A stretch of DNA of 64,000 nucleotides from Lacinutrix himadriensis (GTDB lineage: Bacteria > Bacteroidota > Bacteroidia > Flavobacteriales > Flavobacteriaceae), in assembly GCF_001418105.1 (NCBI RefSeq), contig NZ_LIQI01000027.1:186001-250000 (forward strand), in the 5' to 3' direction. Under the pieces are notes generated by a model. It searched no databases and was not told where the DNA came from. It worked only from the letters and a program-made list of their open reading frames with translations. A program made the position numbers and the translations under genes. The stretch's first letter is position 1; each line of letters opens with the position of its first letter. This document shows, piece by piece, positions 43,684 through 53,137 of this stretch.

Positions 43684-44281
43684 AAGCTGGATTGTTTTCA
43701 GTTTTATACTCTTTTTTAACTGTCAGAATAAGACCGTTAAACAGGAAGAGGGAAATAATGCCAAAACTGAAATTTCTTTACAAGAAGTTTCAAAATCAGA
43801 ATTAATCTTAAAACCAAATATTGGGCTTGTCTATTACCAAGACAAGCCTTTTACTGGTATTTCAGTTCTAAAATTTAAAAATGGTATTAAAGTAGAATCC
43901 ATTTCCTATAAAAACGGTAAAAAAAATGGATATTCTAAGAAGTGGTTTGACACTGGATTATTAAGTTTTGAAGCATTTTACTTAGATGGTAAATTAGAAG
44001 AAACATCAAAGTCCTGGTGGTTTAATGGTAATCTTCGTTCCCAGTCGCATTACAAAAATGGTATTGCAAATGGCATTCAAAAACAATGGTACAAAACTGG
44101 TGAAATTTTTAAAGAGATGACTATTGTTGATGGCAAAGAGGAAGGGATGCAGAAGGCTTGGAGAAGAAATGGTAAAATATATAATAATTACGAAGCAAAA
44201 AACGGTCGCATTTTCGGATTAAAACGCGCTAATTTATGCTTTCAACTAGAAGAAGAAATTGTACAAGATGAAAAATTATAG
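43649..44281 (+). CDS. MORN-repeat lipoprotein
   Basis: A 210-residue protein with a signal-like segment ([15 protein letters not shown], lipobox FFNC) and a run of MORN_2-type repeats ([62 protein letters not shown]). The start is a GTG at 43649 within the preceding gene; no ATG lies before the signal, so the exact start is uncertain. MORN repeats form beta-hairpin stacks for protein or lipid contact. It overlaps the YHYH gene by 35 bases and the SCO gene by 14, so the three are coupled. Confidence 0.75.
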   Translation: MIIKELQVIFNRSWIVFSFILFFNCQNKTVKQEEGNNAKTEISLQEVSKSELILKPNIGLVYYQDKPFTGISVLKFKNGIKVESISYKNGKKNGYSKKWFDTGLLSFEAFYLDGKLEETSKSWWFNGNLRSQSHYKNGIANGIQKQWYKTGEIFKEMTIVDGKEEGMQKAWRRNGKIYNNYEAKNGRIFGLKRANLCFQLEEEIVQDEKL

Positions 44282-44921
44282 TCTAGCATTATTCTTGTTA
44301 TTTGTAATAACAAGTTGCAAAAACAAAACCGAAGAAAAAATCAGTAGAGTAGATGCTTTACCATATTATAATGAAGCAAGTTTTACGCCTAATTGGTTAG
44401 ATATTTCAGATCCAAAAGGAAATGTTGTTCATGAAATACCAAATTTTTCACTTACAAATCAAGAAGGAGAAACCATAACGCAAGAAACATTTAAAGACAA
44501 AATTTATATTGCAGATTTCTTTTTCACATCTTGTTCTGGTATTTGTCCAAAAATGACAGCAAACATGGCTGTTTTACAAGATGCATTTCTAAAAGAGGAT
44601 GACGTATTACTAATGTCACATACAGTTACTCCAGATATAGATTCTGTTTCTGTTTTAAAACATTATGCAGAAAGTAAAGGAGTTATTACCAATAAATGGC
44701 ATCTAGTAACTGGAGATAGAAAGGAGATTTATGACTTAGGAAGAAAAGCCTATTTCATAGAAGAGGATTTAGGAGAAATGAAAACCGAAGACGATTTTCT
44801 ACACACCGAAAACTTTGTCTTAATTGATAAAAACAAGCACATTCGCGGGATATACAATGGTTTAAACAAAACAGCTATAGCCCAATTAATTGCAGATGTT
44901 AAAACGCTTAAAGCGGAATAA
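44268..44921 (+). CDS. SCO1/SenC-family copper-binding thioredoxin-like lipoprotein
   Basis: A 217-residue protein. The ATG at 44268 gives a lipoprotein signal (LALFLLFVITSCKN). The thioredoxin-like domain has the metal-binding CxxxC (Cys89, Cys93) in FFFTSCSGICPKM and a distal His in LHTENFVLIDK. SCO proteins deliver copper to cytochrome c oxidase or control thiol redox in the periplasm. Its overlap with the MORN and YHYH genes ties copper handling to this locus, at least by position. Confidence 0.9.
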   Translation: MKNYSLALFLLFVITSCKNKTEEKISRVDALPYYNEASFTPNWLDISDPKGNVVHEIPNFSLTNQEGETITQETFKDKIYIADFFFTSCSGICPKMTANMAVLQDAFLKEDDVLLMSHTVTPDIDSVSVLKHYAESKGVITNKWHLVTGDRKEIYDLGRKAYFIEEDLGEMKTEDDFLHTENFVLIDKNKHIRGIYNGLNKTAIAQLIADVKTLKAE

Positions 44922-45006
44922 ATACTTGTAATTATTAGATTTACCTTTCAGGAATACTTTTAAAGGCTAAGTAATTTTTATCTTAGCAGTAAATATTATT
45001 CTAGAA

Positions 45007-48000
45007 ATGTCAAAAAAAATATTTTTCCAAGTATTCGCTTTTGTACTTATAAGTTCTTGCGCAACCTATAAAGCACAGTATAAAAATACTACAAACCTAA
45101 ATACTTTTCCCGATAAGGAAATAGAGCATTCATTTTATTTAATTGGAGATGGTGGAAATTCACCAATGGGAGAATCTTCAAAAACAATCCAAGCTTTTAA
45201 ATCCGAGTTATCTAAAGCTACCAAAAATAGTACAGCCATTTTTCTTGGTGATAATATTTATCCAAAAGGATTACCGAACAAAGAAAGCCAAGGTAGAGCT
45301 TTTGCAGAACATCAATTAAATACCCAAACACAAACTACAGCAGACTTTAAAGGAAATGCTATTTTTATTCCTGGAAATCACGATTGGTATAGCAACGGAC
45401 TTAAAGGATTAAAACGCCAAGAAAAGTATATCGAGAAAATTTTAGGTAAAGATACTTTTTTGCCAGAAAATGGCTGTCCTATTGAGAAAGTCCATGTTTC
45501 AGATGATGTGGAATTAATACTTATTGATACCCAATGGTTTGTTACCAACTGGGATAACCATCCTACCATTAACGACGATTGTGAAATTAAAACCAGAGCA
45601 CTTTTTTTTGATGAATATAGCAGTTTAATTAAAAAAGCTAGAGGTAAAACGACTATCGTAGCATTGCACCATCCTATGTATACCAATGGTTTACATGGCG
45701 GACAATATGATTTTAAAAGTCATATGACACCAATTCCTGTTTTAGGATCCCTAAAAAATCTATTGCGAATTACCACAGGAGTTTCAAATGCAGATATTCA
45801 AAACAAACGCTATAACGAACTAAGAAAACGACTGATAACCATTTCACAAGAAAATAGTAAAGTCGTTTTTGTTTCTGGTCACGAACATAATTTACAATAT
45901 TTGGTGCAAGATAATCTACGTCAAATAGTAAGTGGTTCCGGATCTAAAGTGACACCTACTCGTAATGTTGGTGGCGGACAATTTTCTTACGGAACTCCAG
46001 GTTACGCTAGACTAGATGTATTTAAAGATGGTTCTTCGTATGTGCGTTATTATTCTGTAGAAGAGGATAAAATTGTATTTGAAACGGAAGTATTAAAACC
46101 AGATACCAACAAAACAGACACAACATATCCGGTAACTTTTCCGAAAGAAAAAACAGCTTCTATTTATACCGAAGAAGAAACAGATAAATCTGGTCTAACA
46201 AAATTTCTTTGGGGAGAAAGATATAGAAACACATACAGCACAAAGGTTACCGTGCCAACCGTTAATTTAGATACCCTTTTTGGTGGTGTTACCGTTGGTA
46301 GACGAGGTGGCGGAACACAATCTAAATCGTTGCGTCTTATTACTAAAGATGGCGAAAAGCAATACGTAATGCGCGCTATGCGTAAACAAGGTACACAGTA
46401 TTTACAAGCTGCTTTTTTTAAAGATCAATATCTGGACGGAAAGTTTGACGATACAGCTGCCGAAGATTTAATTTTAGATGTATTTACAGGTTCACATCCG
46501 TATGCGCTTTTTACCGTTGGGGATTTATCGGATGCTGCTGGTGTCTACCATTTAAATCCGAAATTATACTATGTGCCAAAACAAAATGCCTTAGGAGATT
46601 TTAATGAACAGTTTGGCGATGAATTATATATGATTGAAGAGCATGCTTCTGATGGTCATGGAAATTTAGCAAGTTTTGGTTTCTCTAACACTATTTTGAG
46701 TACTTCAGATGTTATGGATAAATTGCATAAAGATGAAGATTTAGTTATGGATGAAGGTGCTTACATTCGTGCTCGTTTATTTGATATGTTAATTGGCGAT
46801 TGGGACAGACATCAAGATCAATGGCGTTGGTTAGAGTTTGAAGAAAATGGTAAAAAAGTATATAGACCATTACCAAGAGATAGAGATCAAGTATTTTCCA
46901 TCATGTCAGACGGTGCAATGCTTACCTCTGCTGTTGCCATTATTCCTACTGCAAGATTATTAAGAAAATATGATGACGATTTAGTAGATGTTAAAGGAGT
47001 CAATGTAGAACCGTATCCTTTAGATATGGAGTTTATTATGCTGTCGGATAAAGAAGTTTGGGATGCGCAAGTGAAGACCATTCAAGAAGGAGTAACAGAT
47101 GAAGTTATAGATAAAGCATTTTTAAATTTCCCGGAAGAAGTTAGAGGAGAAGTTACCGATAAAATCAAACAAACGTTGAAAGCACGTCGTGCTAATCTTC
47201 AAAAAATTGCAGATAGATATTATAGTTTAATAAATAAATATGCGGTTATTAAAGGAACAAATAAAGACGATTGGTTTGATGTAGAACGTTTACCTAACGG
47301 AAAAACTAAAGTTATAGCATATAGAATAAAAGGTGGAGAAAAAGGAGATGTTTTTCATGAAAGAACCTATAATAGTGACGAAACGAAAGAAATCTGGATT
47401 TATGGTTTAGATGATGATGATGTGTTTCATGTATTTGGAAATAATACCAATAACCAAATGCGCGTGCGTTTAATTGGAGGTCAGAATAATGATATCTATA
47501 ATATAGAACAGGGGAAGAAAGTTACTTTTTACGATTATAAATCTAAAGAAAATACCATTATTACTAATAAAGGGCATCAAAAATTCACGGATGATTATGA
47601 AACGAATGTGTACGATTATAAAAAGTTGAAAAACAATGTAAATCAGTTTATACCAACGCTTGGATCTAATCCAGATGATGGCTTTAAACTTGGCATTTCT
47701 AATACGTATACGGTCTACGGTTTTGAACGCAATCCTTTTACTTCCCAACACACACTTTCTGCCGCTTACTATTTTGCAACCAATGGTTTCGAATTAGATT
47801 ATAAAGGAGAATTTGCCAACGTATTTAAAGGTTTAAATTTCGGATTAGACCTTCATTTTAATAGTCCGAATTATTCTATAAACTTCTTCGATTATGGGAA
47901 TTCTACTCCAAATTTAGAAGCGGAAGATAACGAGGCTTTTGATGTAGGTTTAGATTATAACCGAGTAAAAATAAGAACATTTTTCGCGATGCCTTCTTTA

Positions 48001-48708
48001 GTGTGGCGCGGACAATTAGGAGGTTATTTTAAAGTAGGTGTTTTATTTGAAAACAATGAAGTAGAAAGAACTAATGGACGATTTATTAATTCATTTATAG
48101 GAGACGGAAACGAAGTAAGTGATACTTTTTATGGTGCAGATGCTGCGTATTCTTTTCAAAATAAAGATAATGAAGCTTTTCCAACTTTAGGAATGCAATT
48201 TGGGTTACAAATTGGTTTTAAAAACAATATAGATTCTAATAAAGGCTTTGGATATATCATTCCTGAATTAGGGTTTGATTATAAACTTATTCCAAGTGGT
48301 AAATTAGTTTTAGCAACCAACTTTAGCGGACATTTTAATTTAGGAGATAATTTTGAGTTTTATCAAGCTGCAACTTTAGGAGCAAATACTGGTTTGCGTG
48401 GGTATAGAAACGAACGTTTTACCGGTAAAAGTGCATTTGTGCAGAGTACCGATTTACGTCTTAATTTCTTAAGTCTTAAAACCAACTTATTGCCAATAAG
48501 TCTTGGTGTTTATGGTGGTGCCGATTATGGTCGTATTTGGGTAGATAATGATTTGGTTGCAAATAGAATGTACAATAGTGACAGTTGGAATACCTCTTTT
48601 GGAGGAGGTGTTTTTATGACTATGGTAGATATGTTTACTGCAAATGTATCTGCATTTAATAGTGACGATGGGTTGCGTTTAGCTTTTAAATTAGGCTTCG
48701 GGTTTTAA
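45007..48708 (+). CDS. Calcineurin-like phosphoesterase fused to an outer-membrane barrel
   Basis: A 1233-residue protein. A lipoprotein-type signal (VFAFVLISSCATYK) leads to a metallophosphoesterase domain (about residues 40-370) with IGDGGNSP, LGDNIYPKG, GNHDWYSNG, LHHPMYTNG and SGHEHNLQ. A middle part (about 390-880) contains MLIGDWDRHQDQWRW and an acidic Asp run (YGLDDDDVFHVFG). The C-terminus (about 900-1233) is a beta-barrel-like, alternating sequence ending in a Phe (LAFKLGFGF), as surface-antigen/Omp85-type proteins do. The whole is likely a surface-exposed or periplasmic phosphatase bound to the outer membrane. It follows the SCO gene by 85 bases and lacks the shared motif. Confidence 0.85.
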   Translation: MSKKIFFQVFAFVLISSCATYKAQYKNTTNLNTFPDKEIEHSFYLIGDGGNSPMGESSKTIQAFKSELSKATKNSTAIFLGDNIYPKGLPNKESQGRAFAEHQLNTQTQTTADFKGNAIFIPGNHDWYSNGLKGLKRQEKYIEKILGKDTFLPENGCPIEKVHVSDDVELILIDTQWFVTNWDNHPTINDDCEIKTRALFFDEYSSLIKKARGKTTIVALHHPMYTNGLHGGQYDFKSHMTPIPVLGSLKNLLRITTGVSNADIQNKRYNELRKRLITISQENSKVVFVSGHEHNLQYLVQDNLRQIVSGSGSKVTPTRNVGGGQFSYGTPGYARLDVFKDGSSYVRYYSVEEDKIVFETEVLKPDTNKTDTTYPVTFPKEKTASIYTEEETDKSGLTKFLWGERYRNTYSTKVTVPTVNLDTLFGGVTVGRRGGGTQSKSLRLITKDGEKQYVMRAMRKQGTQYLQAAFFKDQYLDGKFDDTAAEDLILDVFTGSHPYALFTVGDLSDAAGVYHLNPKLYYVPKQNALGDFNEQFGDELYMIEEHASDGHGNLASFGFSNTILSTSDVMDKLHKDEDLVMDEGAYIRARLFDMLIGDWDRHQDQWRWLEFEENGKKVYRPLPRDRDQVFSIMSDGAMLTSAVAIIPTARLLRKYDDDLVDVKGVNVEPYPLDMEFIMLSDKEVWDAQVKTIQEGVTDEVIDKAFLNFPEEVRGEVTDKIKQTLKARRANLQKIADRYYSLINKYAVIKGTNKDDWFDVERLPNGKTKVIAYRIKGGEKGDVFHERTYNSDETKEIWIYGLDDDDVFHVFGNNTNNQMRVRLIGGQNNDIYNIEQGKKVTFYDYKSKENTIITNKGHQKFTDDYETNVYDYKKLKNNVNQFIPTLGSNPDDGFKLGISNTYTVYGFERNPFTSQHTLSAAYYFATNGFELDYKGEFANVFKGLNFGLDLHFNSPNYSINFFDYGNSTPNLEAEDNEAFDVGLDYNRVKIRTFFAMPSLVWRGQLGGYFKVGVLFENNEVERTNGRFINSFIGDGNEVSDTFYGADAAYSFQNKDNEAFPTLGMQFGLQIGFKNNIDSNKGFGYIIPELGFDYKLIPSGKLVLATNFSGHFNLGDNFEFYQAATLGANTGLRGYRNERFTGKSAFVQSTDLRLNFLSLKTNLLPISLGVYGGADYGRIWVDNDLVANRMYNSDSWNTSFGGGVFMTMVDMFTANVSAFNSDDGLRLAFKLGFGF

Positions 48709-48723
48709 TAGGTTTAGAACCTT

Positions 48724-49608
48724 TTAACTCGCGCAACTATTTCGCTTTAATAGCATGTATTCGCCCTTGTTTTTAAATTCACGGATAGAAGTTCCTGCGT
48801 AGCGTTTAAACGTTTTAGATAAATGACTTACGTCGGTAAAGCCCAATTCATCAGCGATTTGTGTTAAGGTAAAATCAGAATTTAACAATCGTATTTCTAC
48901 CAATTTCAGCTTTGCTTTAATAATATATTCTCGCAAAGACATGCGTACTTGTTTCTTGAAAAACTCGCTTACATAGGTTGGAGACATCATAAAAACATCT
49001 GCTAAATTTTCAACTTTAAGTAATTCTATTTTATCAATGTTTTCATTAATATAGGTTAGCATTTTGGTAATTCTATCATCTGAAGTATTCTTAGGTAATT
49101 CAAAATAGCTACTCTTTTTAATATTTCTAATTAGGACCTCTAAAACACTAGTCATTAAGCTGGTTACTAAATTGATAGATGCATCACCGTAATTTCTAGA
49201 TTCTTGTAGAATCATCCCAATTAAACTTTCTAAATGATTTCTATCTATTTCGTTTTTTATAATATCACCAGGCAATTGGTTGTAGTTGGATAAAATATAG
49301 GAAGCTTCTTTAAACCATTCGTTTCTATCAATATTTATTCTGTTTACATTTTTAAAGAACGAATCTGTAAATTTTAAAAACACAAATTGCGTAGGTTTTT
49401 CTATGGTAAAAGAATGGCATTTTAATGGAGGTAATAAAAACATACTTCCTTTAGCATAGGTATAATCATTAAAGTTGATACACTGCGAACCTTCGCCATC
49501 TTTAATTAAAACCAATTCGAAAAAATTGTTTTTAATCGGACGTTGTTTCCAATCGGTCAATTCTATTTCTTGTATTTCAAAAGGTTTATACGCTTCAATT
49601 ACTTGCAT
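48724..49608 (-). CDS. AraC-family transcriptional regulator
   Basis: A 294-residue protein with a cupin-like ligand domain (residues 10-130, LVLIKDGEGSQCINFNDYTY) and a C-terminal HTH_18 pair (about 195-285, ENLADVFMMSPTYVSEFFKK and TQIADELGFTDVSHLSKTFKRY). It is divergent from the ABM monooxygenase gene, so it may control that gene and the redox genes that follow. The ligand is unknown. Confidence 0.9.
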   Translation of the reverse strand: MQVIEAYKPFEIQEIELTDWKQRPIKNNFFELVLIKDGEGSQCINFNDYTYAKGSMFLLPPLKCHSFTIEKPTQFVFLKFTDSFFKNVNRINIDRNEWFKEASYILSNYNQLPGDIIKNEIDRNHLESLIGMILQESRNYGDASINLVTSLMTSVLEVLIRNIKKSSYFELPKNTSDDRITKMLTYINENIDKIELLKVENLADVFMMSPTYVSEFFKKQVRMSLREYIIKAKLKLVEIRLLNSDFTLTQIADELGFTDVSHLSKTFKRYAGTSIREFKNKGEYMLLKRNSCAS

Positions 49609-49636
49609 AATGTTCTGTTTTACTACTAATTTTAAG

Positions 49637-49644
49637 CAAATCTA
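49637..49644 (-). promoter_or_regulatory. Candidate promoter (-7 box) for the AraC gene
   Basis: On the minus strand this reads TAGATTTG, a TAnnTTTG match, 29 bases upstream of the minus-strand ATG at 49608. Confidence 0.5.
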
Positions 49645-49741
49645 GATAAAAAAGAAATGTGAATTAAAAAAATCGTATCCAAAACCTTTAAATGTACATG
49701 ATTATCCATGCATCTTACATAAAAGTCCTTGAGAATGAGAA

Positions 49742-49749
49742 TATCTTTG
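49742..49749 (+). promoter_or_regulatory. Candidate promoter (-7 box) for the ABM monooxygenase gene
   Basis: TATCTTTG, a perfect TAnnTTTG, 31 bases before the ATG at 49781. No TTG at the -33 distance, which would suit activator-dependent control by the divergent AraC protein. Confidence 0.55.
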
Positions 49750-49780
49750 TATTGAAATTAAATCTATTAATACTAATTAT

Positions 49781-50080
49781 ATGAAGAAATCATTTTTAAC
49801 CATCGTAGCAAGAATTACTGCAAAAGAAGAACATACAGCATTTGTAAAAGCAGAATTACTGAAATTATTAGATGTAACTAGAGCAGAAGAAGGCAATATT
49901 AGTTATGATCTGCATCAAGATAATGAAAACCCAAATGTATTTCTATTCCATGAAAAATGGGTGAATCGAGAATTATGGCAAAAACATATGGCTAATAAAT
50001 ATTTAGCACATTATTTAAAAGTAACAGAAGATAAAGTGGAAGCGTTTATTTTAAATGAAATGACAGAAATAGTAAACTAG
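49781..50080 (+). CDS. Antibiotic biosynthesis monooxygenase-like (ABM, YgiN-type) protein
   Basis: A 99-residue single ABM domain: FLTIVARITAKEEHTAFVKA, then DVTRAEEGNISYDLHQDNEN and FLFHEKWVNRELWQKHM. Such small dimers include quinol monooxygenase YgiN and heme-degrading relatives. It is divergent from the AraC regulator. A strong hairpin terminator follows. Confidence 0.88.
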   Translation: MKKSFLTIVARITAKEEHTAFVKAELLKLLDVTRAEEGNISYDLHQDNENPNVFLFHEKWVNRELWQKHMANKYLAHYLKVTEDKVEAFILNEMTEIVN

Positions 50081-50109
50081 ATATTAAATAGAGTGCATAC
50101 TTGAAAATT

Positions 50110-50147
50110 AATAGGGATTAGAATTTAAATTCTAATCCCTATTTTTG
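50110..50147 (+). terminator. Terminator after the ABM gene
   Basis: TAGGGATTAGAATT (50112-50125) and AATTCTAATCCCTA (50128-50141) form a long perfect stem, followed by T. Confidence 0.85.
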
Positions 50148-50301
50148 TCTAAATCAAAACACTTTTATTATAATTATAATCGGTTTTTTTTATTAAAGAT
50201 CTTAGAAAAAACAAGCTAGATGAATGCAATGAACACGATGAATTTTTGTTAGTTTTTCATTTTTATCCGATTAAAGTATAAACGATTCTACAAACAACGA
50301 A

Positions 50302-50931
50302 ATGGATTTATTTAGTCAAACCGATTTATTTTCTACGGATGAAATTCGTAAAACAACATTTGATTTACCCGGAGCAGATGTCACGTTGTTTGAAAACTTT
50401 TTTTCTTCGGAAGAAAGCAATAGGCTTTACAATAGTTTGTTACAAAACACAATCTGGGAACAAGATCAAATGACCATTTATGGGAAGCAAGTGAATTTGC
50501 CAAGATTAACAGCCTGGTATGGAGATTCAAAAACAGACAGTTCTTATTACGATAAAAAACGAAAAATGCTTTCTTGGAATGATGATTTACTATTTATAAA
50601 AGAACGCATAGAAAAAGAAGTAGATATCCAATTTACGCGTTGCTTACTTAATTATTACAGAGACGGAAAAGATAGCGTCGATTGGCATCAAGATTATGAA
50701 GAAAGCCAACGAAAAAACACCGCTATTGGTTCTGTTACCTTTGGAGCAACAAGACCTTTTCAATTAAAACATGCGACTCGTAAAGATTTAAAACGGATTT
50801 CTATTCCCTTAGCGCATGGAAGCTTACTAGTTATGGAAGGTGCTACACAAGATAACTGGAAACATAAAATTCCTAAAACCACAAAGAAAATACTGCCTAG
50901 AATTAACTTGACCTTTAGATGGATCAAGTAA
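50302..50931 (+). CDS. AlkB-like 2-oxoglutarate/Fe(II) dioxygenase
   Basis: A 209-residue protein of the AlkB family. It shows PRLTAWYGDSKTDSSYY, the iron-binding HxD in SVDWHQDYEE, the distal His in NWKHKIP, and the 2OG-binding Arg in PRINLTFRWIK. It should repair alkylated DNA or RNA by oxidative demethylation. Flavobacterial members resemble the ALKBH2/3-type. It stands alone. Confidence 0.9.
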   Translation: MDLFSQTDLFSTDEIRKTTFDLPGADVTLFENFFSSEESNRLYNSLLQNTIWEQDQMTIYGKQVNLPRLTAWYGDSKTDSSYYDKKRKMLSWNDDLLFIKERIEKEVDIQFTRCLLNYYRDGKDSVDWHQDYEESQRKNTAIGSVTFGATRPFQLKHATRKDLKRISIPLAHGSLLVMEGATQDNWKHKIPKTTKKILPRINLTFRWIK

Positions 50932-51102
50932 AATAATTAAGGTATTAATAGAGGATTACTATTTCATTTAAGGTATAAATAGAAGTGTATATCTGTGTTA
51001 TGCTACTCAAATTAAGAAAATTTTAAGAATTAAAACCTTAAAAACCTCTATTTGTACATAGATCACCTTTTTTTATACTCTAAAAAAAGGCTTCGATGAT
51101 TC

Positions 51103-51110
51103 TATCTTTG
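51103..51110 (+). promoter_or_regulatory. Candidate promoter (-7 box) for the nitroreductase gene
   Basis: TATCTTTG, a perfect TAnnTTTG, 38 bases before the ATG at 51149. No clear -33 element. Confidence 0.5.
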
Positions 51111-51148
51111 TCCCAGATTAATAAAACAACCTTTCAAAAACATATAAA

Positions 51149-51823
51149 ATGAATACACCAAACATTGCAAAAGAAGATATATTAAACGCATTTAATTTTA
51201 GACATGCTACCAAAGAATTTGACGATACTAAAAAAGTTTCCGATGAGGATATGAAATTTATTCTAGAAACAGCACATTTATCTCCTAGTTCATTTGGTTT
51301 CGAACCTTGGCATTTTATTGTTGTTCAAGACAAAGAATTACGTGAGTTATTAAAACCTGTAGCTTGGGGAGCACCTTTAAAACTAGATACTGCAAGTCAT
51401 TTTGTATTAGGTTTAAGTATGAAAGCACCAATGGTAAAACATGATGCAGATTACATTATGCACATGATGAAAGATGTAAAACAATTACCAGAAGATGTTA
51501 TTGAAATGTATTCTAAATTCTACAGAGAATTTCAAGAAAATGATTTTGATTTAGATACAGATAAAAAATTATTCGATTGGTCTTCAAAACAAACCTACAT
51601 CGCTTTAGGTAATATGATGACTGCTGCTGCTTTAACAGGAATTGATTCTTGTCCGATAGAAGGTTTTCATCAAGAAAAAGCAGAAGCGTTATTAAAAGAG
51701 AAATTCGGAGTAGATACCGATAAATATGGTTTATCCTTTATGACTGCTTTTGGGTATAGAAAAGCAGATCCAGAATTCGGAAAATCAAGAAGAAACTTTG
51801 AAGATATAGTAACGTTTAAATAA
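51149..51823 (+). CDS. NAD(P)H-dependent nitroreductase-family oxidoreductase
   Basis: A 224-residue FMN-binding nitroreductase (NfsB-like): AFNFRHATKEFDDTKKVS at the N-terminus, TAHLSPSSFGFEPWHFIVVQ, then YIALGNMMTAAALTGIDSCPIEG and GLSFMTAFGYRKADPEFG. These enzymes reduce nitro compounds and quinones with NAD(P)H in the cytoplasm. The zinc-binding-dehydrogenase-like gene starts 27 bases later, so they form a two-gene redox operon. Confidence 0.9.
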   Translation: MNTPNIAKEDILNAFNFRHATKEFDDTKKVSDEDMKFILETAHLSPSSFGFEPWHFIVVQDKELRELLKPVAWGAPLKLDTASHFVLGLSMKAPMVKHDADYIMHMMKDVKQLPEDVIEMYSKFYREFQENDFDLDTDKKLFDWSSKQTYIALGNMMTAAALTGIDSCPIEGFHQEKAEALLKEKFGVDTDKYGLSFMTAFGYRKADPEFGKSRRNFEDIVTFK

Positions 51824-51850
51824 ACATTTCCATCTAAAAAACACAAAAAA

Positions 51851-52858
51851 ATGAAAGCAATAGGGTATAAAAAGAATCTTCCAATTGAAGATGTTAACTC
51901 ATTACAAGACATAGAATTAAACACACCAAAAGCAACGGGAAGAGACATTTTAGTAAAAATTAAAGCCATTTCTGTAAATCCAGCAGATTATAAGGTACGT
52001 GCAGGAATGCCAGTAGAAGGTGACGATTGGAAAGTTATTGGTTGGGATGCTACCGGAATTGTAAAAGAAGTTGGAGAGGATGTCTCTTTATTTAAAGTTG
52101 GTGATGAAGTTTGGTACGCAGGAGATTTTACTCGTCAAGGGAGTTATGCACAATACCAAGTTGTAGACGAACGTATTGTTGGTAAAAAACCATCAAGTTT
52201 ATCTTTTCCTGAAGCTGCAGCTTTACCGTTAACTTCACTTACGGCTTACGAAATGTTGTTTGATAGATTACAGGTTTCAAAAGACGATGCTAGCAAATCC
52301 ATTTTAGTTATTGGTGCTGCTGGAGGTGTTGGTTCTATATTGGTGCAATTGGCTAAAAAGCTAACAAAACTGAATATTATTGGAACTGCTTCTCGCGAAG
52401 AAACTACAGCTTGGTTAAAAGATTTAGGTGCAGATTCTGTAATAAATCACAGAAATAAATTAAGTGAAGAGTTTGAGAAGTACAATTTAGCTGCACCAGA
52501 TTATATTGTGAGTTTAAATGCAACCGAACAACACGCAGATGAAATCGCTAAACTTATTAAACCACAAGGTAGATTTGGTTTTATTGACGATCCAAAAACG
52601 TTTAACGTGATGCCTTTTAAAGCAAAAGCAGTTTCTACGCATATCGAATTTATGTTTACGCGTTCTATGTTTCAAACAGAAGACATGATAGAGCAGCACA
52701 ATATTTTAAACGAAGTTTCTGGTCTAATTGACAACGGAACAATTAAAACCACTTTAGGGGAGAATTTCGGAATTATCAATGCAGAAAACCTTCGTAAAGC
52801 ACATGCATTCCTGGAAACAGGAAAAGCAAAAGGTAAAATAGTTTTAGAAGGATTTTAA
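51851..52858 (+). CDS. Zinc-type alcohol dehydrogenase-family quinone reductase-like protein
   Basis: A 335-residue medium-chain reductase. It has the GroES-like N-terminus (SVNPADYKVRAGMP, VIGWDATGIVKEVGEDV) and the nucleotide-binding motif VIGAAGGVGSILVQLAKKL. The catalytic zinc ligand set is absent, typical of quinone oxidoreductase-like members. It reduces quinones or enones with NADPH. It lies directly behind the nitroreductase gene. Confidence 0.9.
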   Translation: MKAIGYKKNLPIEDVNSLQDIELNTPKATGRDILVKIKAISVNPADYKVRAGMPVEGDDWKVIGWDATGIVKEVGEDVSLFKVGDEVWYAGDFTRQGSYAQYQVVDERIVGKKPSSLSFPEAAALPLTSLTAYEMLFDRLQVSKDDASKSILVIGAAGGVGSILVQLAKKLTKLNIIGTASREETTAWLKDLGADSVINHRNKLSEEFEKYNLAAPDYIVSLNATEQHADEIAKLIKPQGRFGFIDDPKTFNVMPFKAKAVSTHIEFMFTRSMFQTEDMIEQHNILNEVSGLIDNGTIKTTLGENFGIINAENLRKAHAFLETGKAKGKIVLEGF

Positions 52859-52889
52859 TCTTTTTAGAAAGTATCATATAAAAATCAAT

Positions 52890-53119
52890 TGTCACTTCGA
52901 GTGAATTTCGAGGAACGAGAAATTTGTATCGAGAAGCTTTTATAAAATTGAATGATCAATAAAATGACACTTCGAGTGTTTTTATTGAAATGCAATTAAA
53001 ATAAAATAATTGTCACTTCGAGTGAATTTTGAGGCACGAGAAATTTGTATCGAGAAGCTTATTAATTCTAATGGTTCTCGATACAAAATTCTAAAAGAGA
53101 ATTTCACTCGAACTGACAA
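52890..53119. repeat. Composite block of dispersed repeats, upstream of the cupin gene
   Basis: Contains unit TGTCACTTCGAGTGAA...GTATCGAGAAG at 52890-52937, a shorter related unit at 52966-52996 (CACTTCGAGTGTTTTTATTG), another full unit at 53011-53059, and an inverted copy at 53071-53117 that ends TTTCACTCGAACTGACA. The block begins and ends with inverted arms TGTCACTTCGAGTGAA / TTCACTCGAACTGACA, as a small mobile or MITE-like element would. Confidence 0.75.
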
Positions 53120-53137
53120 AAAATAAACACTAAAAAA

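Noticed and set aside
51831-51838. A CATCTAAA box before the quinone reductase-like gene
   Set aside because: No GCRCAAGK-like box lies 15 bases upstream (sequence there is AGTAACGT), so it does not match the ECF-type motif.
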